NCBI GenBank assembly: GCA_949361645.1
Contig: OX442423.1
Span: forward strand, 2,847,066 to 2,911,065
DNA: 64,000 nucleotides
Source: Spongilla lacustris
Lineage: Eukaryota; Porifera; Demospongiae; Spongillida; Spongillidae
Direction of reading: 5' to 3'
Part shown: piece by piece, positions 40,824 through 51,080 of the stretch
Position numbering within the stretch: the stretch's first letter is position 1
Layout of the letters: every line of letters starts with the position of its first letter
Made by a program: the position numbers and the translations under genes
The notes under the pieces: model-generated
What the model was told of the DNA's origin: nothing
Databases searched by the model: none
What the model saw: the letters and a program-made list of their open reading frames with translations, nothing else

Positions 40824-43440
40824 ACATCGGTTCCGTGAGAACCTTTTCTGTCGAACAGACTTTCTAAAAATTAGTCGGAACGCCACCAATTGTCTGGAAA
40901 AGCATATGTATAGATAGGTTAAATATCGCCTAGACATTTGGTGTTGTTGTCTGCCTTATATCTATCGTGGACACTTCTCTGTATGCTTTCAAAGTGACGC
41001 GGTTTTAGTTTTTTAGGTCACGAAACATTGCGAAGGACACTTTTTTCCTAGGCAATCAAGAGCCATTATTAATACACTTTTAACACCGGATCCGTGAGAA
41101 GCAAATGTTTTTTTGGGCTATTTTGTCGAACTCAAGTTTTAGAAAACTAGTCGGACTACGTTTTCACAAATGCATAAGAACATAGCAGTGCAACTCTCTG
41201 CATGAGGGTTTGCGCTATTTCTAGCGTCGTGTGTACTTCTCGTCGTAACCTGCATTAGTTTTTAGTCAAACGGTTGGAAGCTTCACAGATAAAAAGTACA
41301 CTTTTTGTCTGAAGCCTTTTCTAACAAAGAAAACGGTCCAAATATGCTTACCCTTGTAAGATGCGTCGGTTTTGTACACATTTAGACCGTCTAACTCTAT
41401 GCTAGTGTTGAAACCAGCACTTCTTATTATGTCGATGTTTGTGGCCGCGTCCCCAGACCGATGTATTTTTCTGCTGGTGTGCTGCATAATGTGTCGATCT
41501 TTGGCTGATATATTAGTCTACATAGTAGCGTTCATAGTACACATCAGAACATACAACAGAAGCTGCTTGCATGTGCTCTGTTACTCGCCCTGGCTTATTT
41601 CCCATCTTTTTGATGTGATGTGGCTGCAGAGCCTGAGGTATACCTCCAGTCCCACTTGGAAAGATCGTTTTCCATATCCAAAAGCTTATCCTTGCCTTCT
41701 TTTGCCTTCCAGAGCTCCCTTAATCACTTTGATGCTTTAGCTTAATGCAGATTTCCTGCCTGCAAATGCTTTGATACACACTCCTGGCATTGAAAGTTTA
41801 CTCAATCTGATTGTTTTCTGCAACTGTAGCCCAGCCAAACAAACATATGGCTTGCTGTCGTATGACTCTGAATATTACTGGCAGGACAGCAAGCCACGGC
41901 CATGTGCTTGGCCATGTGTAGTGATATGACAGCAAGCCACAGGCATGTGCAGTCATATGACAGCAAGCCACGGCCATGTGCAGTCGTATGACAGCAAGCC
42001 ACGCCCTATATGACAGCAAGCTATGGCCATGTGGAGTCATATGAAAGCAAGCCACAGCCGTGCATGTGCTTCTGACCTTCAAAGTGTGTGCCTGAGCATG
42101 CTCGATCGAATCCTTGTCTTCCATCACTGGCGTAACCTCAAATTCTGCAGTATTTGGGTTATGCCCGAGCTACACATTCAGGATTTTACCGATCTGGTGG
42201 TGGTTCAGAATTAGACAAAGCTATTTCCTTGCTTGGTTGACCATGCGTACATGATGCCACATGCAGCACTTTATGCAGTTTGTTCCTGCATGGCACTTGT
42301 TGCACACTGGCTTCTGAGGTTTTATTTTGCAAAAACTTGCGCATGCGTAAAATAATAAGTTTAAGTCTGGGTCCGAGTTTATATACCAAACAGAGCAGTT
42401 TGCACGTGAAAATATGCTAGCTATGAACATGCTATTCACTAGGCCTCTATTTGGTATCTAGACGAATCTAAAAATACCATCAGATTTTGTTGAAAAGCGA
42501 TAGGAAAAAAGTGTATCGATCAGCTTTCGAACATCAAAAAACGGGAAAGTGTGTAAGTTTCACCCGATACAAGTATGTTGTTTTATATGTCACAAAGCTA
42601 AAATTTATACCAAATGGCTCATCGAGAGTTGGCCTATCAGAAAATATGCTTTCTAAAGCATACAGAACTTTTCCGACTAATTTTCCAAAAGGTCGGTTCG
42701 ACACAAAATACATTCGATTCTCATGGAAGCGGTGTTAGTGTCATTTGGAACGATTAGGAGGCCACAATGGAGCAGATAGCTTCGTTCTTGTACAAAACGC
42801 ACTTACAGTTGTTTACCTTGTTCGAGGACTTGCGTACATGTGTAGATAAATAATTATAGACGATTTTTGTCTGGGTACGAGATGATCTATTAATAACCAG
42901 ACTGGAACGAACAATGGGAGAATATTAGGCTCACGTGCTGTATATTTATAGCAATGTATTACATAAATAGCGACTACATACATTGTAGTGACGTAAGTGT
43001 GTAACTGATACCTGCGTGACATCAAATTACACTTACATGTGGCGTTTGGGCCTGTGCGTGACCAATATTTGGGTCCGGAGTCAAGATCCAAAGAAGTTCT
43101 AATGTCTGTTTCGACTCTAGCATGATAGATGACTGCCAGAATTTTTTCGAACACTAGCTTTCCGATCATTTATATACTATTTTTAAACTCAGAAACCTTG
43201 TCAGAAAAAAGTGTCTCATTTCTGGTAACGGCCTTATCCTCTCAACTTTAAACACGTAGGTCCTCAGCGGAAGTAGTTGCAAGGCTCGCAGTAGCTCCAA
43301 ACATCGTCTAAAGAGTTTAACTACTTAGTACACCGAGTTTTGTGGCAATGGTACCCGTTCCGACTAATTTTCCAAACCATGAGTTCGACAAAATAGGCCA
43401 AAAAAGTATCAAATTCTCATGGCACCGCACCGGTGTTAAA
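40824..43440. repeat. Four copies of one 60-90 bp motif, two per strand
   Basis: The motif runs AACACCGG-x-CCRTGAGAA ... TTTTGTCGAACT ... TTTTGGAAAATTAGTCGGAAC. Copies lie at 40824-40890 and 41084-41160 on plus, and 42660-42745 and 43355-43440 on minus. The inward-facing arrangement could mark the inverted ends of a roughly 2.6-kb decayed element or two nested elements. Nothing coding is recognised between them. Confidence 0.65.
41870..42060 (+). repeat. Minisatellite, about 31-bp unit
   Basis: Five to six diverged copies of a unit with ATATGACAGCAAGCCACGGC and CATGTGCAGTC. Confidence 0.8.
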
Positions 43441-43860
43441 TAGTGACTTTGTATCGGGTCACGCAAATAGATCTAGAGTTATGCTCTTTGACGCTATTTC
43501 TTTCTTATTCACCTATATACCATTATGTGATGATGTTCAGTGACTAATTATAGAATAACAATAAAAAATGAAGGATTTGAAAGTTGATTTGAAACTGATT
43601 AATTAGAATGAAGAGGAAAGTTATTATTTATTACCACTGATTAATTGTACGCATTTAATGTATGTAACTGTCAATCTCTTTATTTCACTCAGTCTAATCA
43701 AATACGAATTGGTTGCACAAAATCAATAGCTTTATAGAGCCTCTGTATGTTTCAAATTCTTAATTAGCATCCGTTTAGCTTTGACCCCTTGTGCTTCTAT
43801 TCAGAACACTTGTTGTCTCTCACATTTCAAATGTTTTCACATAATTAGTGCAGATTTTGC
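43441..43860. other. No gene recognised
   Basis: AT-rich sequence without coding evidence. Confidence 0.4.
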
Positions 43861-43894
43861 GTGAGTTTTTCTACAAAAAGTGTTGGCTTAAGGG

Positions 43895-43995
43895 GCTCCA
43901 GACCCTGGTGGGGGAGCTTACAGCGCTCCCCCACACCCCCTTGCTGGTCCGGAGGGGTGCCCCTCCCGCACCCTCCCCGGGACGATGGGAGTGAT
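43895..43995 (+). repeat. Copy of a GC-rich dispersed repeat
   Basis: GGGGGAGCTTACAGC and CCCTCCCGCACCCTCCCC recur, sometimes inverted, at 51620-51710, 58325-58400 and 59410-59500, where they are part of the giant palindromes. This is a solitary copy outside them. Confidence 0.65.
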
Positions 43996-44000
43996 TGCCC

Positions 44001-44558
44001 CTTCCCCCAGCCGTACCGAATTTTTTACCGTTCCGACGCTGTACCCTGTATATCTAGATATACATGCAACATGACTGCTCCCTGTCACACAATGCACAAA
44101 GGCCTAATACTGGGCAGGTGTGTGTGTGAGATGGAGAATCAGGCAAATGTATTGTTACAAGCCTAATGCGGGACATATCTGGGCCTGCATGGTCTACACA
44201 TTTGCACATAACCTCTATTTTTCACATTGACTGCGAAAACATTTGTATTTGGAGTTATAGTACTACACTATTTAGTTATCCTTGTACATATAGTGGGAAA
44301 GACAAACAGAGCCTACATAAATAAACTTTTAGACAAAAAGCAATAATCAGGATTATATTTGAGTCTGCAGTTTTACTCAATAAAAATTGATACTGTTACA
44401 CTTTAATCATATACAATTGTTTATTGCAAACTTATCTTTAAAAATCTGGCTGAGTTTCCATATATGGTGAAAATAAAAATTGTCCACGAAAATTCGAACG
44501 TGGGAGGGAATTTATCCCTAACCCACACCAACCCTATCCACTCCTCCCCTAGTTTCAG
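44001..44558. other. No gene recognised
   Basis: AT-rich sequence ending in a pyrimidine-rich tract before the following candidate exon. Confidence 0.35.
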
Positions 44559-44645
44559 TACCCAGGCCCTGATTCCCTCAGCTGCAGATTGGATTGCATT
44601 ACTGCTATGTGAAGAGGGTTTTGTGACCACCACGACTGGAATTAG
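44559..44645 (+). CDS. Candidate exon of an unrecognised gene
   Basis: Eighty-seven bases between a TTTCAG acceptor and a GTTAGT donor, open in the frame giving SAADWIALLLCEEGFVTTTTG. Preceded by a CT-rich tract. I do not recognise it. It may be the first visible exon of the membrane-protein gene suggested for 44.5-49.5 kb, but linkage is not shown. Confidence 0.3.
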
Positions 44646-45528
44646 GTTAGTTGTTCTCCAATATATATTAGCTGTAGAGTCATGGGATTTTGTTTAGTTT
44701 AAAACTTTGATAAGCAACTGAAACAGAGGATTTTTTTCCCCTAAGCTCTTACTGATTGGCTTTAAATAGTGAGTGGGTCAAGCAAAACAGTCTTTGACGT
44801 TAAACACAAATTATAATTCGCCGTGCATGATGTCTGAGCAATTGTTTGGTCATGAAAAGCCATTCACTGCTGAGAATGGGTCTGGGATCGAGGCTACTCC
44901 TCCCCTTCCTCTGCTGGACCTTTTGTAATTATGTCTAATGGATTGTGGAGAGATGGACATCAGGTGAGGAGTTGCTTTTGAATTTGTTGTCTTCAGAGTG
45001 TACTGGAATGTTTGTATGTCTGTGTATAGGTGTGAGTCTCAACTGACGTGGTATGTACATGTAGGGGTTTCTGTGTCATTGTACTCCATCAAAGGGTACA
45101 TGTGTAACAATGTTTAATTAATACCATGGTACTCACAGCTTCAACCAGTACCTGTTCCTACTAATGCCCTAGCCTTCAAGGACCATGTTCTTATGACATA
45201 TCACTGCAGCTAATCCAAGAAAATGAAAGCTACCAGTATTTTTCTAAGACGCGGCAATAACTTGGAATTCAACAACAGGTATCATGTATACGGTGTGCTA
45301 TGTACATGTAGACCATGTGTGTGTGTGTGTGCGTGTGTGATGTGTGTGCCTGTGCATGTGTGTGTGCATGCGTGTGTAGGTGGGAAGCAGTGTTATTGAT
45401 TTGGTCTGTCATCAGTTCTTTGTGGGTATTTATGTGCCATAAATAAAAGCCCCATGTACTTTTTATTGTACATGTACAATGCAGACGTGTGTGATAAATG
45501 ATAATTTGTTGGTACATGGAGCTGATGG
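44646..45528. other. No gene recognised; GT-rich patches
   Basis: Contains interrupted GT-rich sequence at about 45317-45380 and TACATGTA words. Possibly intronic. Confidence 0.35.
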
Positions 45529-45529
45529 G

Positions 45530-45640
45530 TGTCATGTGACAGTCATGTGGGTGTTGTGTGGCAGTCATGTTGGTGTCATGTGACAGTCATGTGGGTGTTG
45601 TGTGGCAGTCATGTTGGTGTCATGTGGCAGTCATGTGTAA
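45530..45640 (+). repeat. Minisatellite, about 44-bp unit
   Basis: Two and a half copies built from TGTGACAGTCATGTGGGTGTTG and TGGCAGTCATGTTGGTGTCA halves. Confidence 0.8.
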
Positions 45641-45718
45641 AGGAACCTTTTACATGTATGTCTGCATCATATGTTATAGTTTGCTTCATAAATTTTGCCT
45701 TGACATTTCAGGTGCTTT

Positions 45719-45861
45719 AAGGTCGGCATACATGGGGCGACTTCGTGCCGACTTGTCACATGCAACTCGAATGAATATGGGTAAAAGTTCCATAATTGTT
45801 TAGTTTACTGATGGTTTGCGGAACATTTGTCCATATTCATTTGAGTTGCATTGCCGGCCTT
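45719..45861. mobile_element. MITE-like hairpin
   Basis: Left AAGGTCGGCA and right TGCCGGCCTT are near-inverse. Inside, ATGCAACTCGAATGAATATGG pairs with CCATATTCATTTGAGTTGCAT. The middle CGACTTCGTGCCGACTTGTC sits on one side only. I first read the left half as an exon because AG and GT occur at its edges, but the hairpin explains it better. Confidence 0.65.
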
Positions 45862-45937
45862 TAGAGACACCACCTCTCTGGGAGATTTGTCGTGATGGTG
45901 AGGCACCTGTTGTGGCTGTCCCCAGACCTCCTTGATC

Positions 45938-46125
45938 CTCCTCCTCTCCCCTCCCTCCTCTCCCCCTCCCTCCTCTCCCCCTCCCTCCTCTCCCCCTCCC
46001 TCCTCTCCCCCTCCCTCCTCTCCCCCTCCCTCCTCTCCCCCTCCCTCCTCTCCCCCTCCCTCCTCTCCCCCTCCCTCCTCTCCCCCTCCCTCCTCTCCCC
46101 CTCCCTCCTCTCCCCCTCCCCCTCC
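45938..46125 (+). repeat. 15-bp C/T minisatellite
   Basis: About twelve near-perfect tandem copies of CCTCCTCTCCCCCTC. Strongly strand-asymmetric pyrimidine sequence able to form triplex DNA. Confidence 0.95.
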
Positions 46126-46138
46126 CCCCTTTATGTAG

Positions 46139-46370
46139 GCTTTCTGTACAATGGACAATAGAGGGACACATCTCAGCTGTTTTCTACCCATCTGAGCCTG
46201 GGGAGGAGGCTTCTGCCCTAGCGTTCAAGACATCAGGGGTGAGACTGTTCTCCATTGATGCCTTGGGGCAGTGGAGCAGGGGGGTGAATGCAGATGCCCA
46301 TATCCAGCTGAGCAGCCAGTCTTCCAAGCAGTATGGAGGGCAGCTGAAGAACGCGTCAAAGGGATGTCAA
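46139..46370 (+). CDS. Candidate exon of an unrecognised gene
   Basis: Follows the pyrimidine minisatellite and an AG at 46137-46138. Open frame gives EGHISAVFYPSEPGEE, FKTSGVRLFSIDALGQWSR and an N-A-S glycosylation-type site. The composition looks like a secreted or luminal domain. A donor is possible at 46366 or 46371. Family not recognised. Confidence 0.35.
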
Positions 46371-47394
46371 GTACCTCTGTGCTAATAGATCTTTGCTTTT
46401 CTTTATTTATTTTGCCAGTTCTGTTCGATGTTTATCTATGTGTAATGTCACGTAAAGCTAGTCTGGGGACTGTCGGTGATGTCAATAAATTATGTTCTAA
46501 TATATATGCATTTGGCGGGTCAACTACGCTGCACAGCCGGTTGGAAAGAATGATCCGTGTTCCGGACCGCTTCGTAATAATAGCGAGACAATATTATTGG
46601 ACGGATCATCCAGAACACAACTGCAAATGACTATATAAACAGTGATTGTGTGTATCGTTGCATGTATGGTGTGAGTCATTAAGTTCGAGTTGAACTAGAG
46701 AGACCAGGGTATTACATATGCATCTGTATGTATTTGCTGTAAATGTGTACATGGCTTGTCCTTACATGTACATCTTAACCAGCAACTGATATCCCCATGG
46801 CAACATTGTCAATTACTTTCATAGATAAGGTGTCAGTTTCATCCCTTCTCTCCACCCTCCCTTACCTACACCATCTCCTCACCTTCCTCCTACACTTCCC
46901 CTCCCTCACTCTCTCTCCTCCCCACACCACTCAAGGTGGTAGTCCTGGATGACCAAGGCTGCATTTCCTCTGTTGAGGTAATGGAGTCAGTACACCTGGA
47001 GCATAACGATGGACAAGGTTGCGATGTGGTGAATTAGAGTTCGACTTCACATGCAATAAGGTTTAATTGTTCAATAATCCTTTAGTTGATTGTATTTAGC
47101 ACTACTAAAGCAATAAAAATGCTACTGCACTACACTGCATGTACTTATGTTTTAGAGCTATGAAATCTAGCAGCAATCGCACAATAGCAGGTCACTCATA
47201 ATTTTAAAAGTACTCCAAGTGTCCTAGGTTTATTCATTGTGGCCTAAATTAGCTAGACACTGAAACCATTGATGCACGTGATTTAGAATCGCTGGACCCT
47301 ATAGGGTTATGAATCGTGTGCAGTAGATCCTTTCAGTGTATCACTACATGTATTCATTATTCAGGGAGGGGGGGGGGATGTGAAGGGTAAGGGA
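46371..47394. other. Mostly non-coding; one very short possible exon
   Basis: 46936-46975 reads VVVLDDQGCISSVE between an AAG and a GTAATG and could be a small exon of the same gene. An inverted pair GATCCGTGTTCCGGA / TTGGACGGATC lies near 46550-46610. Otherwise nothing is recognised. Confidence 0.25.
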
Positions 47395-47690
47395 GATGGT
47401 AGTAGGGTGAGATGGTAAGTGATAAGTGGAGATGGTAAGTGATAAATGAGGAGGTTAGGGGAGATGGTAAGTGAGGAGGTTAGGGGGAGATGGTAAGTGA
47501 GGAGGTTAGGGGGAGATGGTAAGTGAGGAGGTTAGGGGAGATGGTAAGTGAGGAGGTTAGGGGGAGATGGTAAGTGAGGAGGTTAGGGGGAGATGGTAAG
47601 TGAGGAGGTTAGGGGGAGATGGTAAGTGAGGAGGTTAGGGGGAGATGGTAAGTGAGGAGGTTAGGGGGAGATGGTAAGTGAGGAGTGTAC
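47395..47690 (+). repeat. About 26-27 bp purine-rich minisatellite
   Basis: About ten copies of AGATGGTAAGTGAGGAGGTTAGGGG with small length changes. Each unit contains GTAAGTGAG, a near-ideal 5' splice donor. Confidence 0.9.
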
Positions 47691-47739
47691 GGAAAAATGG
47701 TAAAAGGAGTTGGTAAGGGGACTAAGAGGTATGGGGAAG

Positions 47740-48150
47740 TTAATCTCACCACTACTCTGCCCTCATTTGCAACAGCTGCTCTCCTGAGACAGCCAGTTCG
47801 TTCCAGAAGCGCTTTGTTGCTCATGGAGAAAGCCATGCCTCTGGCCCCTCCTCCCCCACAGCCGGCCTCCCTCCTCACGGACACTCTGGACATCAGTGGG
47901 GTCAGCCATGTTTTTAAAATCAAACTGGCATGCCCATTGGGCCAGTGCTTACATCATGAATGTTGATTAAAGTGCTCTCTTGTACCCCCCAAAGGTCAGG
48001 AGGGTCGTTCCCTTGGCGAATGTCCTCCCCCACCTGTCAACCTTGTTGGTGTCTGATGTCTGCAAGCTTCCCTCCTGGTGGACATGCTGAGGTCATTGGA
48101 CGGTGCTGACATTGGAAGGCTGAGCCTAGAACTGCCACAGATGTGTTTCC
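47740..48150 (+). CDS. Two candidate exons of the same unrecognised gene
   Basis: 47747-47899 gives LPSFATAALLRQPVRS and PLAPPPPQPASLLTDTLDISG with a GTCAGC donor-like end. 48070-48150 gives SLLVDMLRSLDGADIGRLSLELPQ after a GCAAG acceptor. The two share an (A/S)-LL-x-D-x-L-x-x-x-(D/S)G pattern, which hints at related segments. Boundaries and frame linkage are uncertain. Confidence 0.3.
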
Positions 48151-48587
48151 GTGACAACATATAATCTTTGTATTTACATAGAGGCATACATATGTATTGA
48201 TGTAAAGGTTGGTTGTATGCACTTGTACAGTAACATGTACATATGTAGGCAGTTGTAGGGACCATTTATTGGGTAGGAACAGAAGTAGAGGGAGTGAGGG
48301 GAAAGAGTGTTGAGGAGGGAGTAAATAGGAGGGGGTGATGGGGAGGGAGATGTGTGAGAGGGAAGCATAGGAAGGAGAGTGATGGTAGGGAGTGATGAGG
48401 ATGGCAGTAATGGGGAGGGGGTGATGGGGAGTGAGGGGTAGAGACCGGAAAAGGGAGATCAGAAGAACACGGAGGAAGTGAGTGAGGGAGGGAGCATGAG
48501 CAGTGTGGAGGGAAGATGGAAGGGGGAGGAGTGACTGTGACAACGCATGTAATCAGATTGGAAGATTCAACTATGCTAAGTGTGATG
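48151..48587. repeat. Purine-rich low-complexity sequence
   Basis: From 48280 to 48540 the plus strand is a GGGAGTGA/GGAGG-rich tract. Minus-strand frames through it are Ser/Pro/Leu-rich translations of simple sequence, not genes. Confidence 0.6.
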
Positions 48588-48892
48588 TTGTAGTGAGCAC
48601 GTGCACACCTTTAAGATGTGAACATGTTATAGTGAGCACACCTCTAAGATGTGAACATGTTGTAGTGAGCACACCTCTAAGATGTGAACATGTTGTAGTG
48701 AGCACACCTCTAAGATGTGAACATGTTGTAGTGAGCACACCTCTAAGATGTGAACATGTTGGAACATGTTGTAGTGAGCACACCTCTAAGATGTGAACAT
48801 GTTGTAGTGAGCACACCTCTAAGATGTGAACATGTTGTAGTGAGCACACCTCTAAGATGTGAACATGTTGTAGTGAGCACACCTCTAAGCAC
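48588..48892 (+). repeat. 33-bp minisatellite
   Basis: About nine tandem copies of a unit containing GTAGTGAGCACACCTCTAAG and ATGTGAACATGTT. One copy carries a 10-base internal duplication (GGAACATGTT, near 48760). A single diverged unit recurs at 49154-49190. Confidence 0.95.
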
Positions 48893-49217
48893 TGGCAGAT
48901 TAACTGCGAGGGCACAAGTGGCGCAAAATCGCCAGGGCCCACCGATGACAGGGGCCCATTATTAATCCACATATGTACAAGCCTTAAGCAATGAATTTAG
49001 TTAGTTAATAAATACAACAATAAAGCAGCATGCGCTCAGCACCCCGGAGTTGTGGGAGGGTCCCTCCACCCACTGGCTGATAGCGACAGCACTGCCCCCA
49101 CACACACAAGATTTACCCTGTGCCAGGCCCATTAATCAGTTAATCCAGCACTGCCTCTAAGATGTGAAAGCGTTGTAGTCAGTAGTGAGATGTCAACATG
49201 TTGTTTTAACATTTCAG
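48893..49217. other. No gene recognised
   Basis: Short non-coding stretch between the minisatellite and the following exon's TTTCAG acceptor. Confidence 0.35.
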
Positions 49218-49449
49218 CTCCCTACCACAACATGCCATACTGTACATTTTCTCTCTCCTACTTCTCATCACCACAGCACTACACCTTTGCCCTCATCCAC
49301 TACCCCCACACTGTCACCCTCCCACCTCCGCCTTGGATCAGAGACCTCTACTCTCACCCTTGTGCTCAGCTCAGCCTCAGTCCTGGTGCTGGTTGTGGCA
49401 ATCTTGGTCATCATCACGTGCTTCATGGTCCAAAGAAAACATGCAAATG
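49218..49449 (+). CDS. Candidate exon with a Ser/Thr-rich stalk and a transmembrane helix
   Basis: Acceptor ATTTCAG and donor GTAGGC bound the exon. In one frame it gives a Ser/Thr/Pro-rich stretch, then TLTLVLSSASVLVLVVAILV and IITCFMVQRKH. That is about 23 hydrophobic residues followed by a basic stop-transfer, as in a type I single-pass membrane protein. A second frame is also open, so the choice rests on the membrane segment. It may be the membrane-proximal exon of the gene hinted at by 44559-48150. Confidence 0.4.
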
Positions 49450-49764
49450 GTAGGCAAAGGTACAGCAGACTGCCCAGGCCTCTAGAGTGCTGTTCACTGT
49501 GTTGTGTGCATGGGTGTGGTTCTTGATGTTCTGTGCATTATTTGTTTTATGTGTTGTAACAATGGCTAGAAGAGTAACATGCACTTCAATAGTTGTGTGG
49601 ATTCTGTGATGTTCTCAGCTGTTGTGGAATATGATTCTTTCGTGTCATCGAATAAGTGAATACAATAAACAAGTAAACTTGCCAAAGCTAGCTAGATGTA
49701 GCGAAATGATTACGTTTGTTGTTAATTAACTATTGCACAAAATTACGGAAGAAGTGTTGCTTAC
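49450..49764. other. No gene recognised
   Basis: AT-rich sequence between the candidate membrane exon and the URM1-like pseudogene. Confidence 0.35.
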
Positions 49765-50141
49765 TGTTCAATTGGAGTTAAGTGTTGGTGCGGAGTAGTC
49801 TCGGCCTCAGACCCAACGGACGCAGCTGCGGATGGATTACATCACCGCTACGCGTCACTGACGTGATACTAGATGCGGAGCAGTTGTTCGACAGAGTCAA
49901 ATGGTTATGCCACATGGTTGACACAATGAGCTACCCCAAAGGCCTCTTCCCTGGACCCTTCGGCACCTCATAGCGTGGATAGGCGGGAACCTACTGAAAG
50001 AACGACCCGAACTCTTTACGTTCGGAGAAACCGTGTGTCCCGGAATTCTGGTTTTGGTGAACAATATTGACTGGGAACTACTTGGACAACTCGACAGCGA
50101 ACTACAGAATGGCGATACTGTCGTATTTATTTCAACGCTAC
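49765..50141 (+). pseudogene. URM1-like (ubiquitin-related modifier) pseudogene
   Basis: Starts VQLELSVGAE, resumes after an interruption with QLFDRVKW, and after a frameshift near 49970 reads [20 protein letters not shown] then [11 protein letters not shown] and VVFISTL. This is the URM1 fold, a small ubiquitin-like sulfur carrier for tRNA thiolation. The start Met is absent, a TAG follows GAE, and 78 bases at 49796-49873 plus a repeated TGCGGAG look like an insertion with a 7-bp duplication. The frame ends QNLTSK where a functional protein needs a terminal Gly-Gly. It is therefore broken at both ends unless hidden exons rescue it. Confidence 0.8.
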
Positions 50142-50169
50142 AGAACCTTACAAGTAAACAAAAAAAAAC

Positions 50170-50245
50170 ATTCTCTATGAGAAAGTTGGTGGTATATAGG
50201 ATTTGAAGGCAATAGTGGTGTAGAAAGGAAGTAAACAAGGCAAGG
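50170..50245 (+). repeat. Dispersed repeat unit (partner at 13750-13830)
   Basis: Begins directly after the URM1-like sequence with CATTCTCTATGAGAAAGTTG. It may have replaced the pseudogene's 3' end. Confidence 0.65.
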
Positions 50246-50334
50246 GTCTAATAATAAGGGAAAACAAAATAGTCCTATATTTAGCACACGTTGTAGGATG
50301 TTGCATTAATTAATTAAATTAATTAATTTCTTTT

Positions 50335-50840
50335 TTCTCTGCCAGGAGTGTTCAGTCAATATAATATATGGCTTAATGTATTCATTGCATGCATAGGACG
50401 CTTAGATTCCTCTTATTAGTATCGGATATTAAATCTGAGTATATAGGCCTCGATCATAGATTATTTATGTTCTTCGGATATCTTAAATTCAGAGTTCTCC
50501 TTGTTAATTAACGAGCCGTTTTCTTTAGCTTGGTCACCTTTGCTGAATTAGAACCGCCTGTTGTAAACGTGTCTGCAGCTGCGTACGTAACTTCCTGGCA
50601 ACGGTATACTAAGACGCGCGTGTGACATCATATTGCATTTTCACCGATAATGAATTGCACCTGCTTGGGTTATTTCACGGCACCAGCTAACAACTGTAGG
50701 TCTTATTTGTATGAAAGGGCACGTTTGGAAATAAAATGCTACTTTTTGAAGCTAATCTCGTCTTCTTACGACGTTCCTGTCGCGAGTTATACGTGATGAA
50801 CGGAAGTCGTCGTCGTCGTCGGAGAACAAAAATTAAATGG
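50335..50840 (+). repeat. Dispersed repeat D, second copy
   Basis: Same orientation and word order as 14868-15400, with a few insertions and deletions. Both copies are preceded by related hairpin-family sequence, so together they may form one larger composite element. Confidence 0.75.
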
Positions 50841-51080
50841 TGGAATTTGGTACCGACTTGTCACTCCACGTAAACGGCACTGTTTAGCGAAGCTCACGTT
50901 ATATGTGCATATCTGTCATGTTTGTGATGGATTATACGAGATGAACGGAAGACGACGGAGGAGATGAACAAAAATTAAATGGCGGAATTTTGGTACCGAT
51001 TTGTCACTCCACGTAAATGGCACTGTTTAGCGAAGCTCACGTTATATGTGCATATCTGTCATGTTTGTGATGGATTATAT
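50835..51080 (+). repeat. Tandem duplication, about 140 bp
   Basis: The block AAATGG.GGAATTT.GGTACC through GTTATATGTGCATATCTGTC and GTGATGGATTATA occurs twice in a row, at 50835-50950 and 50977-51078. Confidence 0.9.

Noticed and set aside
41798..42127. His/Cys-rich minus-strand frame over the 31-bp minisatellite
   Set aside because: A repeat translation; two overlapping frames are equally open.
45712..45780. An apparent 23-codon exon with TTTCAG acceptor and GTAAAA donor
   Set aside because: Its sequence is one side of a MITE-like hairpin (45719-45861), which explains it better than coding.
45800..46191. Gly/Arg-rich (RGG-like) and Glu/Gly-rich frames on the minus strand
   Set aside because: Direct translations of the 15-bp C/T minisatellite in different frames.
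46395..46630. C-terminal part of a plus-strand frame with a hydrophobic segment
   Set aside because: The frame continues past the likely exon end into AT-rich sequence with an inverted-repeat pair. The hydrophobic run is probably chance.
48037..48543. 168-residue Ser/Pro/Leu-rich minus-strand frame
   Set aside because: Lies on purine-rich low-complexity DNA and crosses a candidate plus-strand exon. Composition is that of translated simple repeat.
48588..48892. CRISPR-like array
   Set aside because: Units are contiguous with no variable spacers, and the sequence is eukaryotic.
48571..48972. Repeated frame from the 33-bp minisatellite considered as a repeat protein
   Set aside because: Open on both strands with no unique coding sequence at either end and no splice signals.
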